A stretch of DNA of 64,000 bases from an uncultured Luminiphilus sp. GTDB taxonomy: Bacteria > Pseudomonadota > Gammaproteobacteria > Pseudomonadales > Halieaceae. How positions within the stretch are numbered: the stretch's first letter is position 1; each line of letters begins with the position of its first letter. Positions 9,722 through 18,597 of this stretch are shown one piece after another. Below the pieces are notes generated by a model. The model saw nothing but the letters and a program-made list of their open reading frames with translations. It ran no database searches and had not been told where the DNA came from. Location of the stretch: positions 62,001 to 126,000 of the forward strand of contig CALSVI010000002.1 in assembly GCA_943840615.1 (NCBI GenBank). Direction: 5' to 3'. The position numbers and the translations under genes are program-made.

Positions 9722-10846
9722 TCAGTGATCTGCGGGTGCTTCGGGTGGCAAGGCGAAATCGACCACCTCCAGACCAAAACCCGCGAGTGCATTGTACGTC
9801 AGCGGCGCACCCATTAATCGGATCTGACCCACACCGAGGTCGCGCAAGATCTGCGCGCCCATGCCGATCTCATTGTAAGCGTCCTGACTACTCGCCGTGT
9901 CACCTTCAGGTTCACCCAGCAGGCGATCAATGCCTTGCAGCAGATCCTCGGCCGTTTCGGGTTTACTCAGGAGCACCAATACACCGCTCTCGGACTCAGC
10001 AATAGCCTTGAGACTGGCGTCGAAGGACCATGACGCGTGCCCATCGAGGGTCGTACCGACCAAGTCACGAAACACCGCTGTGACATGCACGCGCACCAGT
10101 GTCGGCGTTGCCGATTGAATCTTTCCTTTCGTCAGTGCCAGATGAACGCGACCCTGCGTCGTGTCCTGATACGCGGTCACCTCAAATACGCCGTAGCGAC
10201 TTTCCAATCGTCCTCGGCGGACCGCGCTGATCGTCTTTTGGTTGGCCAACCGATAGGTCACCAGATCTGACACCTGACCCACCACCAGCTGGTGCCGATC
10301 AGCAAAATCCGCCAGATAGTCGGCCCCCGCAACGGCGCCCTCGCTGTCCAACACCTCAGTGAAGACCGCCGACGGCAATAAGCCTGCGAGTGTGGTCAGG
10401 TCTATCGCCGCCTCGGCAGGAGCAGTGCGCGTCAGCACCCCGCCCACAGCCGCCGCAATCGGGAAAATATGCCCAGGTTGCACGAGATCGGCCGGCTGGC
10501 TCGCTGCATCGACCGCCACCCGCACAGTCCTCGCACGGTCTGCTGCAGAAATGCCCGTATCAATGCCGGTGGCGGCTTCAATCGACAAGGTAAAAGGCGA
10601 CATGGAATCATCACCCTCTACCATTAAAGGGAGTTCCAGCTCCTCGCACCGCTGGGGCGTCAAAGCCAGACACACCAGCCCGCGAGCCTGGCGCGCCATG
10701 AAAGCAATATGACTCGACTCGCAGTGCTCTGCCGCCACCACGACAAAACCCGTCATGCCGCCCGCACTGTTTTCATTTAACAGCAGGCAGCTGTGCCCGT
10801 GCCGCAATTCGCTGAGGACCTTGTCGATTTCGGCATAATCTGTCAT
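9722..10846 (-). CDS. RibBA-like protein with degenerate active sites in both domains
   Basis: The 374-residue protein aligns end to end with proteobacterial RibBA: a dihydroxybutanone-phosphate synthase (RibB) domain to about residue 200 and a GTP cyclohydrolase II-like (RibA) domain after it. The RibA half lacks the zinc cysteines ([15 protein letters not shown] where a CxxGD motif would sit), as in the known RibBX variants. Unusually, the RibB half is also altered. The acidic Mg-binding loop (DDEDRENEGD in relatives) is replaced by [10 protein letters not shown] at residues 24-33, and the histidine of the AGHTEA motif is Pro143. C59 of RGLVC and PGHIF are kept. The frame is intact and the gene is in operon with ribE and ribH, so catalytic loss is inferred from missing residues only. 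Confidence 0.85.
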   Translation of the reverse strand: MTDYAEIDKVLSELRHGHSCLLLNENSAGGMTGFVVVAAEHCESSHIAFMARQARGLVCLALTPQRCEELELPLMVEGDDSMSPFTLSIEAATGIDTGISAADRARTVRVAVDAASQPADLVQPGHIFPIAAAVGGVLTRTAPAEAAIDLTTLAGLLPSAVFTEVLDSEGAVAGADYLADFADRHQLVVGQVSDLVTYRLANQKTISAVRRGRLESRYGVFEVTAYQDTTQGRVHLALTKGKIQSATPTLVRVHVTAVFRDLVGTTLDGHASWSFDASLKAIAESESGVLVLLSKPETAEDLLQGIDRLLGEPEGDTASSQDAYNEIGMGAQILRDLGVGQIRLMGAPLTYNALAGFGLEVVDFALPPEAPADH

Positions 10847-10853
10847 GACAGCT

Positions 10854-11462
10854 TCACTCTGCCAGCGGCTGATCAAACTGCATCAGTCGCTCCAGATAGC
10901 GCGCGATCACGTCGACCTCTAGATTCACCGGACTCCCCGTCTGATATTCACTGAACACGGTCTCTTCCCAAGTTTGCGGGATGATGGTCAGCTCGAAGCT
11001 GGCGCCCTCCACCTGATTAACGGTGAGGCTGGTACCGTCTACACAAATACTGCCCTTCATGGCGATGTAACGCGCCAACTTTTCAGGGGCCGCCACCCGC
11101 ACGCGCCAAAATCGCGCGTCCTCGGTGACGCTCTCGATTCGCCCGACGCCGTCAACGTGTCCGCTGACCAAGTGTCCACCAAGGGGTGTGCTGAGTGTGA
11201 GCGACGTTTCCAGATTCACCACATCGCCCACACCCTTGGTGCCCAAAGTAGTGAGCGACAGCGTCTCGGGAGAGACATCTGCCCAAAAACCGTCACCGGG
11301 TAACTCAGTTACCGTCAGGCAGACGCCGCTGCTCGCAATGCTATCGCCCAACGACACGTCAGCCAGCGGCAGCTTGCCTGTCTCAATGCGAAGCCGGATG
11401 TCCTGCTCGCCCGATTCAATCTGGGCAATGCGGCCAACGGCCTGAATGATTCCTGTAAACAC
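10854..11462 (-). CDS. ribE: Riboflavin synthase, alpha chain
   Basis: This enzyme dismutates two lumazines into riboflavin. The two internally repeated lumazine-binding domains are clear: MFTGIIQAVGRI and SSGVCLTV in the first half, then GHLVSGHVDGVG and VDGTSLTVNQV in the second. The start codon is GTG. It lies 7 bases before the RibBA-like gene and 34 bases after ribD. I see no FMN riboswitch upstream of any rib gene here. Confidence 0.95.
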   Translation of the reverse strand: MFTGIIQAVGRIAQIESGEQDIRLRIETGKLPLADVSLGDSIASSGVCLTVTELPGDGFWADVSPETLSLTTLGTKGVGDVVNLETSLTLSTPLGGHLVSGHVDGVGRIESVTEDARFWRVRVAAPEKLARYIAMKGSICVDGTSLTVNQVEGASFELTIIPQTWEETVFSEYQTGSPVNLEVDVIARYLERLMQFDQPLAE

Positions 11463-11496
11463 GGTGACTCCTGATCTGATGTACTGCCGTGCAGCG

Positions 11497-12612
11497 CTAA
11501 CTCGCGCTGCGCCCGCTTCCCGGGGTCGCCATGATACGCAGATCTGCGCCGAGACGGGTCACATCCATGATGTCAAATTCGGGGGCCTCAGCCAGAACAT
11601 CAATGCTCATATTCGCCATCGGACGAGCCGAGTCTCCCAAAATTTTAGGTGCCTGATACAAAATAAGCTGATCCACCCAAGCACCCTGAAGCAGGGCACC
11701 CGAGAGGGTCGGGCCCGCCTCAACCAAAATGTCGTTGTACGCCTGCTCTCCGAGGTACGCTGCCCAAGCACCCAGATCCACCCTGCCCATTGGATCAGCT
11801 GGCAACTGGCACAGCGAGTTTGCCTCACTGCCATGGACGCCCTCGGTGGTGACAATCACGGTTGAAGCGCCCTCTAAAATGCGTGCATCGGCTGGCATCC
11901 GCCCTCGAGAATCGAGCACCATTCGCGCAGGGGCGTGCGCAAGCGCGCGCGTCCTTGCCTCATCCTCTAGCGGCAGCTCATCGGGGCGCAGCGTCAGACG
12001 ACAATCATCTGCCAGCACCGTACCGACGCCGGTTACGATTAAATCGGATTGCGCCCGCAAAAGCTGCACGTCGCGCCGGGCGGGCTCGCCCGTAATCCAC
12101 TGGCTTTCCCCCGACGCCATCGCCGTGCGCCCATCAAGAGATACCGCCAATTTAAGCGTGATACGGCCGTACCCGCGGCGCATCCGGAGAAGAAAACCGG
12201 CCAGATCCTGCTCCACCTGTTCGGCACCCATCCCCAGATCCACCTCAATACCGGCGGCCCGCAGTGCGGCCATACCGCGCCCCGCGACCTGCGGATTAGG
12301 GTCTTCCACAGCGATCACCGCGCGGCGGATGCCGGCGGCGATCAAGGCCGTGACGCAGGGCCCCGTCGCGCCCTCATGGCTACAGGGCTCCAGCGTGACG
12401 TAAGCCGTGGCGCCCTTTGCATCCCCCGCAGCCTCCAGCGCCATCACTTCCGCGTGGGCTTGGCCAGCAGGTTGGGTAAATCCCGTGGCGATAACTTCAT
12501 TGCCGTGAGCAAGCACACAACCCACAGGTGGATTGGGTGCCGACCAGTAACGCGCCTGCCGGCCCACCTCGATCGCGCGCTCCATCAGCACGCGATCTTG
12601 CGCGTGATTCAC
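11497..12612 (-). CDS. ribD: Riboflavin biosynthesis protein RibD (deaminase/reductase)
   Basis: RibD deaminates and then reduces the product of GTP ring opening. The N-terminal zinc deaminase shows HAEVMAL and the zinc cysteine motif [11 protein letters not shown] (about residues 53-88). The C-terminal reductase starts at [22 protein letters not shown] and ends with [12 protein letters not shown] and [13 protein letters not shown]. The GTG start overlaps the nrdR stop as GTGA, so the pair is coupled. Its 371 residues are typical. Confidence 0.95.
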   Translation of the reverse strand: MNHAQDRVLMERAIEVGRQARYWSAPNPPVGCVLAHGNEVIATGFTQPAGQAHAEVMALEAAGDAKGATAYVTLEPCSHEGATGPCVTALIAAGIRRAVIAVEDPNPQVAGRGMAALRAAGIEVDLGMGAEQVEQDLAGFLLRMRRGYGRITLKLAVSLDGRTAMASGESQWITGEPARRDVQLLRAQSDLIVTGVGTVLADDCRLTLRPDELPLEDEARTRALAHAPARMVLDSRGRMPADARILEGASTVIVTTEGVHGSEANSLCQLPADPMGRVDLGAWAAYLGEQAYNDILVEAGPTLSGALLQGAWVDQLILYQAPKILGDSARPMANMSIDVLAEAPEFDIMDVTRLGADLRIMATPGSGRSAS

Positions 12613-13082
12613 GGTGTCGCGTCCTGGCTCGGCTCAGCTTCCAACGATTCGATGGCATCCCGGAACTCAGCCAGGTCCTGAAAGCTGCGGTAAACCGATG
12701 CGAAGCGCACATACGCCACCTGATCCAGCGCTTTGAGCGACTCCATTACCCGTTCACCCACCTGCAAGGACTTGACTTCCCGCTCACCGGTGGCGCGCAG
12801 ACGATGCTTTATCTGGTCAATTTCTGCCTCGATGCTTTCGACCGACACCGGCCGCTTTTCCAGCGCCCTGAGCAGCCCCGCACGGAGTTTCTCCTCATCG
12901 AAGGGTTCGCGACTGCCGTCTTGTTTGATGATGCGCGGCAACACAAGCTCGGCTGCCTCGTAGGTCGTGAACCGCTCAGTGCAGCTGAGGCATTCACGGC
13001 GGCGTCGCACCTGAGCCCCCTCTGTCACGAGGCGAGAGTCGATGACCTTGGTTTCGTCGGTACTGCAGAAAGGGCAATGCAT
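12609..13082 (-). CDS. nrdR: Transcriptional repressor NrdR
   Basis: NrdR senses ATP/dATP and represses ribonucleotide reductase genes. The N-terminal zinc ribbon MHCPFC (with the paired CLSC at about residue 31-34) and [17 protein letters not shown] are followed by an ATP-cone domain ([18 protein letters not shown]). At 157 residues it is of normal length. Together with glyA upstream, it begins the nrdR-ribD block common in proteobacteria. Confidence 0.95.
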   Translation of the reverse strand: MHCPFCSTDETKVIDSRLVTEGAQVRRRRECLSCTERFTTYEAAELVLPRIIKQDGSREPFDEEKLRAGLLRALEKRPVSVESIEAEIDQIKHRLRATGEREVKSLQVGERVMESLKALDQVAYVRFASVYRSFQDLAEFRDAIESLEAEPSQDATP

Positions 13083-13115
13083 GATCTGAAGAGCGCCCTT
13101 GAGACGCTCACTCCC

Positions 13116-14414
13116 TCAGCGCGTGTAGACCGGCATCTTGGCACAAAGCGCTTTGACCTGCTCGCGCACAGCGGGAATGATTTCCCCTGAGGTCCCTGCC
13201 TCCAGCGAAGCCAGCACGTCACAGATCCAGCCCGTCAATAACTCGGTTTCTTCCACTCCGAATCCTCGGGTGGTGATCGCGGGCGTGCCCAATCGCAGGC
13301 CGGAGGTGACAAACGGCGAACGTGGATCACTGGGTACCGCATTTTTGTTCACTGTAATGTAGGCATCACCCAATGCCGCGTCCGCATCTTTGCCTGTGTA
13401 CTCTTTGCCAATCAGATCCAGCAGCATCAAATGGTTGTCAGTACCACCCGAGACAATCTTGTGCCCTCGCTCGATAAAAGTCGCGGCCATTGCCTGAGCA
13501 TTGCGAATCACCTGTTTTTGGTAGTCGACAAAGTCAGGCGCCATCGCCTCTTTGAACGCCACGGCCTTGGCGGCAATCACGTGCATCAGCGGTCCACCCT
13601 GAGCGCCGGGGAAGATCGCCGAGTTGAATTGCTTCTCCAGCGCTTCATTGGCCCGCGCCAAAATGAGGCCTGAACGGGGGCCGCGCAGGGTTTTGTGCGT
13701 CGTCGTGGTCACCACGTCAGCGTAGGGGATGGGGCTGGGGTAGACACCCGCCGCCACCAGCCCGGCCACATGGGCCATATCGACCAGTAAAAATGCGCCC
13801 ACTTCGTCGGCGATCTCACGAAACTTGGACCAGTCGAGCACCCGGCTGTATGCCGAGAATCCGCCAATGATGAGCTTGGGCTTATGCTCTAGCGCCAGCT
13901 CACGCACCGCGTCGTAGTCTATGAGGCCGCTGGCCTGATCAATGCCGTATTGCACGGCATGATAAATCTTGCCCGAAAAATTGACTGAGGCGCCATGCGT
14001 CAGGTGCCCTCCGTCGGCGAGGCTCATACCCAATACCGTATCGCCCGGCTTTAATAAGGCCTGAAAAACCGCAATATTGGCGCTCGAGCCCGAATGGGGC
14101 TGAACGTTGGCAAAGTCGGCGCCAAACAAAGCCTTGGCACGCTCTATCGCCAGCGTCTCTGCCTTATCAACAAACTCGCAGCCGCCGTAATAACGCTTGC
14201 CGGGATAACCCTCAGCGTATTTATTGGTCAGCACAGAGCCCTGTGCCTCCAAAACGCGCGGGCTGCAATAGTTCTCTGACGCGATGAGTTCGATGTGCTC
14301 CTCCTGACGCACTGTCTCAGCACTCATGGCTGACCACAGCTCGGCATCAAAGGCTTCGATGGTCTGTGTGTCGCGGTCGAGGTACTGCGACAAATGGGTG
14401 GCAGCTTGGTTCAT
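13116..14414 (-). CDS. glyA: Serine hydroxymethyltransferase
   Basis: GlyA interconverts serine and glycine with tetrahydrofolate, using pyridoxal phosphate. Landmarks are [13 protein letters not shown], the substrate loop [15 protein letters not shown], and the cofactor lysine in [30 protein letters not shown] lies near the C-terminus. The protein is complete at 432 residues with an ATG start. It is divergent from ugd, with a 166-base intergenic region, and lies 33 bases upstream of nrdR. Confidence 0.97.
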   Translation of the reverse strand: MNQAATHLSQYLDRDTQTIEAFDAELWSAMSAETVRQEEHIELIASENYCSPRVLEAQGSVLTNKYAEGYPGKRYYGGCEFVDKAETLAIERAKALFGADFANVQPHSGSSANIAVFQALLKPGDTVLGMSLADGGHLTHGASVNFSGKIYHAVQYGIDQASGLIDYDAVRELALEHKPKLIIGGFSAYSRVLDWSKFREIADEVGAFLLVDMAHVAGLVAAGVYPSPIPYADVVTTTTHKTLRGPRSGLILARANEALEKQFNSAIFPGAQGGPLMHVIAAKAVAFKEAMAPDFVDYQKQVIRNAQAMAATFIERGHKIVSGGTDNHLMLLDLIGKEYTGKDADAALGDAYITVNKNAVPSDPRSPFVTSGLRLGTPAITTRGFGVEETELLTGWICDVLASLEAGTSGEIIPAVREQVKALCAKMPVYTR

Positions 14415-14508
14415 GGTGGCATCCTGCAGAGTGAGGCCGGGCGCGCCGACCTGCTTGGTTTTCGATGTGGGGCGAATGGTAGCGGAACGCAGCCCCGGCG
14501 TCAGGCTT

Positions 14509-14536
14509 TTGTCATTGTGACACTACAAACTGTAAT
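14509..14536 (+). promoter_or_regulatory. Candidate sigma-70 promoter for ugd
   Basis: TTGTCA (14509-14514) and TGTAAT (14531-14536) each differ by one base from the consensus hexamers and are separated by 16 bases. The predicted transcript would start about 38 bases before the ugd GTG. Predicted by eye only. Confidence 0.45.
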
Positions 14537-14580
14537 GGGTTTACGTTTACGATATTCGGATTGGATTAGGGGGAAAGACT

Positions 14581-15924
14581 GTGCGAATCAGTATCTTCGG
14601 CAGCGGCTACGTAGGGCTCGTGCAGGCGGCGGTATTCTCCGAGGTCGGGCATCAGGTTATCTGCATGGATATCGATCCCGCCCGAATCGAGCAGATTCAG
14701 GGGGGAGAACTCCCCTTCTTCGAACCGGGCCTGAATGACCTCATACAGGCGGGTGTGGCGCAAAAAACGCTTCGGTTTACCCACGACACGAGCGACGCGG
14801 TCGAGGGCAGTGACTATTTATTTATCTGTGTCGGGACGCCCGCCCTAGCCGATGGCAACGCTGATCTTCAGTACGTGATGGCTGTTGCAGAGGGCATTGC
14901 TACCCACATGACGGCCCGCAAGGTGATCGTCAATAAATCCACCGTGCCCGTCGGCACCGCGGATCAAGTGTCCGCGTGTATTGCCGACGGCCTTGCAGGC
15001 CGGGGCGTCGACCTGCCTTTTGAAGTGTGCTCCAACCCGGAGTTTCTGAAAGAGGGTTCGGCGGTCGCCGACGCTCTCAGACCGGACCGAATTATTATTG
15101 GGGCCTCCTCCGACAGCACTGCCGAGGAGTTTCGGCGGCTGTACGACGCCTTCAACCGCAACCATGACAAAATGATGTTCATGGACCCCCGCAGTGCCGA
15201 ACTCACCAAATACGCGGCCAACGCGATGCTGGCAACCAAAATCAGCTTTATCAACGAAGTCGCCAACATCGCCGAGGCGGTCGGCGCAGACATAGAGTCG
15301 GTGCGCCAGGGAATGGGGTCGGACCCCCGCATTGGGTACCAGTTCATCTATCCCGGGGCCGGGTATGGAGGATCCTGCTTCCCCAAGGATGTTCAGGCCC
15401 TCGACTATCTCGCTAAACAGAGCAACACCGGCGCTCAGATTCTGCCGGCCGTGCACAGCACCAACGAGCGTCAGAAGCAAAAACTCGCCCATCACGTAAC
15501 CTCTCGATTCGGCTCCAGCCTTGCGGGGCGCACCATCGCTGTCTGGGGGCTCTCTTTTAAGCCCAATACCGACGATATGCGTGAGGCGCCCAGCAAAAGC
15601 TTGATTGAGGCCGTTTGGGCTGCTGGTGGAACCGTTCAGGCATTCGACCCACAAGCCATGAAGGCCTGCGAGCGACTCTATGGAGAACGCGCGGACATGG
15701 TCTATTGCGCTTCCAAGGAAGCGGCCCTTGATAGCGCAGACTGTCTGGTTATCTGCACCGAATGGAAAGCCTTCAGGACCCCCGACTTTGAGGACATCAG
15801 GGCGCGGCTTGCTTCCCCCGTCATTATCGATGGCCGCAACCTCTACAACCCCGCCCACATGGAAGCACTCGGTATCGAGTACTACGGGATTGGACGAGGA
15901 CTGTCTGTGCAGAGGCAGGCTTGA
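14581..15924 (+). CDS. ugd: UDP-glucose 6-dehydrogenase
   Basis: This NAD-dependent enzyme oxidises UDP-glucose to UDP-glucuronate, a precursor of surface polysaccharides. The Rossmann motif is FGSGYVGLVQAAVFSEVGH at residues 6-24. The catalytic cysteine is in YGGSCFPKDVQAL, and the C-terminal domain has GLSFKPNTDDMREAPS. It has 447 residues and a GTG start preceded by a strong AGGGGG ribosome-binding site. No polysaccharide genes adjoin it; GDP-mannose dehydrogenase is less likely given the overall motif set. Confidence 0.93.
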   Translation: MRISIFGSGYVGLVQAAVFSEVGHQVICMDIDPARIEQIQGGELPFFEPGLNDLIQAGVAQKTLRFTHDTSDAVEGSDYLFICVGTPALADGNADLQYVMAVAEGIATHMTARKVIVNKSTVPVGTADQVSACIADGLAGRGVDLPFEVCSNPEFLKEGSAVADALRPDRIIIGASSDSTAEEFRRLYDAFNRNHDKMMFMDPRSAELTKYAANAMLATKISFINEVANIAEAVGADIESVRQGMGSDPRIGYQFIYPGAGYGGSCFPKDVQALDYLAKQSNTGAQILPAVHSTNERQKQKLAHHVTSRFGSSLAGRTIAVWGLSFKPNTDDMREAPSKSLIEAVWAAGGTVQAFDPQAMKACERLYGERADMVYCASKEAALDSADCLVICTEWKAFRTPDFEDIRARLASPVIIDGRNLYNPAHMEALGIEYYGIGRGLSVQRQA

Positions 15925-16083
15925 GCAGCGCACCGATCGCAACCTATAGCCACCGCCCTACCATCCAGATTCAACGAGCAAGATCGGCCTCGATTCAGTA
16001 GACTTCGGTCGCTAACGTGCGCTCGGTATCGAGCGTCTTCATCAGGGAATATCCCTCGACAACAGCACAACCGGAGTGAGTCT

Positions 16084-17748
16084 GTGGCGCAATACGTCTA
16101 CACCATGAACCGGGTCGGTAAAATCGTCCCGCCAAAAAAAGAAATTCTGAAGGATATTTCCCTGTCTTTCTTCCCGGGCGCCAAAATCGGCGTGCTGGGC
16201 TTAAACGGGGCAGGCAAATCCACGCTCTTGAAAATCATGGCCGGTATCGACACGGACATACTGGGTGAAGCGCGTCCACAGTCGGATATCAAGATCGGCT
16301 ATCTGTCTCAGGAGCCGCAGCTCAACTCGGACAAAAATGTGCGCGGCAACGTGGAGGAAGGCGTGCAGGAAGCGATCGACGCGCTCGCTGGTCTGGAACA
16401 ACTCTACGCCGACTATGCAGAGCCCGATGCCGATTTTGATGCGTTAGCCAAGGAGCAAGCCAGACTGGAGGACGTCATTCAGGCAAAGGACGCGCACAAT
16501 CTCGATACGCGGCTCGACATTGCGGCCAATGCTCTGCGGCTCCCCCCCTGGGAGGCAAATGTCGATCTGCTCTCCGGCGGCGAGAAGCGGCGGGTAGCGC
16601 TCGCGCGACTGCTACTTTCGGAGCCGGACATGCTGCTCCTCGACGAGCCGACAAACCACCTCGACGCCGAGTCAGTGGCATGGCTTGAGCATTTTCTGGA
16701 GGACTTCCCCGGCACGGTCGTTGCCATTACCCACGACCGTTACTTTCTCGACAACGCTGCCGGCTGGATTCTGGAGCTGGACCGTGGCCGCGGCATTCCC
16801 TACGAGGGGAACTACTCGGCGTGGCTAGAGACCAAGGAAAAACGTTTAGAGCAAGAGCAACGTCAGGAGGCCTCGCATCAGAAAGCGATCAAGGCCGAGC
16901 TGGAATGGGTGCGCTCCAACCCGAAGGGCCGGCAGGCTAAAAACAAGGCGAGACTGCAGCGATTTGAGGAGCTCAACTCACAGGAATTCCAGACGCGTAA
17001 TGAGACAAACGAGATCTACATTCCGCCGGGCGCAAGGCTGGGTGACAAGGTGATCGAAGTGAGCGGCTTACGGAAAACCTTTGACGAGCGGCTATTATTT
17101 GAAGACGTCAGCTTCGTCGTGCCCAAAGGCAGTATCGTTGGCATTATCGGTGCTAACGGCATGGGCAAGTCGACGCTGTTCCGAATTCTCATGGGCCTCG
17201 AGACGCCTGATGGTGGCAACGTCACCGTCGGCGATACAGTGGAACTTGGCTACGTAGATCAATCCCGTGATGACCTCGATGGCAGTAAGACCGTCTGGGA
17301 AGAAGTATCGGATGGTCTCGATATTATCCGGATCGGGAATTACGAAGTGCCCTCACGCTCCTATGTAGGCCGCTTCAATTTCAAAGGGTCCGATCAGCAA
17401 AAATTTGTCAAAGATCTCTCTGGTGGAGAGCGCAACCGCCTGCATTTGGCCAAACTCCTGAAACAAGGGGCCAATGTGCTGCTGCTAGATGAGCCCACCA
17501 ATGATCTCGACGTGGAAACGCTGCGGGCGCTCGAGGAAGCACTGCTGGCCTTTCCGGGTTCCGCGATGGTGATTTCCCACGATCGATGGTTTCTTGACCG
17601 GGTCGCCACGCACATTCTGGCCTACGAGGATGACGGGAATGTGGTTTTCCACGAGGGAAACTACTCAGAGTATGAGGAAGACCATCGTCAGCGTGTGGGT
17701 GCCGATGCCGCAGTCCCCAGCCGGGTGAAACACCGCAAACTGAAATAG
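16084..17748 (+). CDS. ettA: Energy-dependent translational throttle protein EttA (ABC-F)
   Basis: EttA binds the ribosomal E site and gates entry into elongation according to the ATP/ADP ratio. Two ABC cassettes are present without membrane spans. The Walker A motifs are GLNGAGKST and GANGMGKST, and the signatures are LSGGEKRRVALA and LSGGERNRLHLA. The tail and linker match EttA, beginning QYVYTMNRVGKIVPPKKEI. It has 554 residues and a GTG start. The 159 bases between ugd and this gene show nothing recognisable. It is convergent with the PP2C gene, 3 bases apart. Confidence 0.96.
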   Translation: MAQYVYTMNRVGKIVPPKKEILKDISLSFFPGAKIGVLGLNGAGKSTLLKIMAGIDTDILGEARPQSDIKIGYLSQEPQLNSDKNVRGNVEEGVQEAIDALAGLEQLYADYAEPDADFDALAKEQARLEDVIQAKDAHNLDTRLDIAANALRLPPWEANVDLLSGGEKRRVALARLLLSEPDMLLLDEPTNHLDAESVAWLEHFLEDFPGTVVAITHDRYFLDNAAGWILELDRGRGIPYEGNYSAWLETKEKRLEQEQRQEASHQKAIKAELEWVRSNPKGRQAKNKARLQRFEELNSQEFQTRNETNEIYIPPGARLGDKVIEVSGLRKTFDERLLFEDVSFVVPKGSIVGIIGANGMGKSTLFRILMGLETPDGGNVTVGDTVELGYVDQSRDDLDGSKTVWEEVSDGLDIIRIGNYEVPSRSYVGRFNFKGSDQQKFVKDLSGGERNRLHLAKLLKQGANVLLLDEPTNDLDVETLRALEEALLAFPGSAMVISHDRWFLDRVATHILAYEDDGNVVFHEGNYSEYEEDHRQRVGADAAVPSRVKHRKLK

Positions 17749-17751
17749 AGC

Positions 17752-18576
17752 TCAGTCGGGGTAGACCCTCGGCAAATCGGCCGGGTCTCCGTCCGGCCCC
17801 GACCAGCGTGCCAGGATCAGCGTCACATTATCGCTGGGGCGCTTTGCCAGCGTCGCCTCCATAACCTTGCGTGTGGCGGCCTCTGCGTTTGCGACAACGG
17901 TGAGGAGACTGCAGATCTCCTCCGCACTAAGGGTATTGGTGACGCCATCAGAAGCCAGCATCAGCCATTCTCCAGAGCGCAAAACGCCCTGGTTTCGCCC
18001 GAGCCGCAGCTCTCCTACCGGCGTCACACCCAGCGCCTGGGTCAGGACATGTTTACGCGGTTGCTCCCTAGCGCCAGACGCAGTCTGAATTCCCTGACTC
18101 GACCATTCGGCTACCTCGGAGTGATCGCGCGTCAGCCGGTAACAGCAGCCTGACCAGTAACTGCGCGCACTGCTGTCTCCCACCCAGACCAACTGGAAGC
18201 GCGAATCTGACCACTGCGCGGCTACGATCGTCGAGCCCATGCCGCCCGTTACTGCTCTGAGCCTGGCCTCCTTTGCGATCGCCGCGGAGGACCCGCTTAC
18301 GGCACGTTCCAAAGGTAACCCCGCGAGCAAGTCGCTATGCGTGGACTGGCAGGCCAATTCGGCGGCCAGCCCCCCCCCCTTCAGACCACCCACGCCGTCA
18401 GCGACAAGGAGCAGGTGATGCGCGGGGTCCACTAAAAACCGGTCCTGATTCTCCTGTCGCCCTCCCCGATGCGTCATCGCCGCGACATCGAGCGCTGATG
18501 ACAGCATTTGGCAGTGATAAGGCCGATCTGACTCAGCCTCGCCGGAGCAGTGCACTGCTGTTGGGTTAGCGGGCAT
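17752..18576 (-). CDS. PP2C-family protein serine/threonine phosphatase
   Basis: This is a metal-dependent PPM/PP2C phosphatase expected to reverse Ser/Thr phosphorylation in the cytoplasm. All metal-binding aspartate motifs are present: RGGRQENQDRF, LLVADGVGG, GMGSTIVAAQW, WVGDSSARSYW, LMLASDGVTN and PSDNVTLILARW. No membrane span is visible. The start is uncertain (18588 GTG, 18576 ATG or 18507 ATG); residues before about 18490 lie outside the conserved domain. It is the last gene of a same-strand run with a kinase, a caspase-like gene and a surface protein, so it probably counteracts that kinase. Confidence 0.88.
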   Translation of the reverse strand: MPANPTAVHCSGEAESDRPYHCQMLSSALDVAAMTHRGGRQENQDRFLVDPAHHLLLVADGVGGLKGGGLAAELACQSTHSDLLAGLPLERAVSGSSAAIAKEARLRAVTGGMGSTIVAAQWSDSRFQLVWVGDSSARSYWSGCCYRLTRDHSEVAEWSSQGIQTASGAREQPRKHVLTQALGVTPVGELRLGRNQGVLRSGEWLMLASDGVTNTLSAEEICSLLTVVANAEAATRKVMEATLAKRPSDNVTLILARWSGPDGDPADLPRVYPD

Positions 18577-18597
18577 AGCGCTCAGCACTATGAGACG

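Noticed and set aside
11729-12403. A 224-residue reading frame on the plus strand opposite ribD
   Set aside because: Composition is Ser/Arg-rich without motifs, and ribD is intact on the other strand.
10854-13082. FMN riboswitch upstream of the rib genes
   Set aside because: Genes are coupled or separated by at most about 34 bases, leaving no room for the aptamer, and no RFN-element sequence was seen.
14845-15942. A 365-residue reading frame antisense to ugd
   Set aside because: It lies entirely opposite a gene with complete dehydrogenase motifs and has no recognisable domain; it is a shadow of the GC-rich coding strand.
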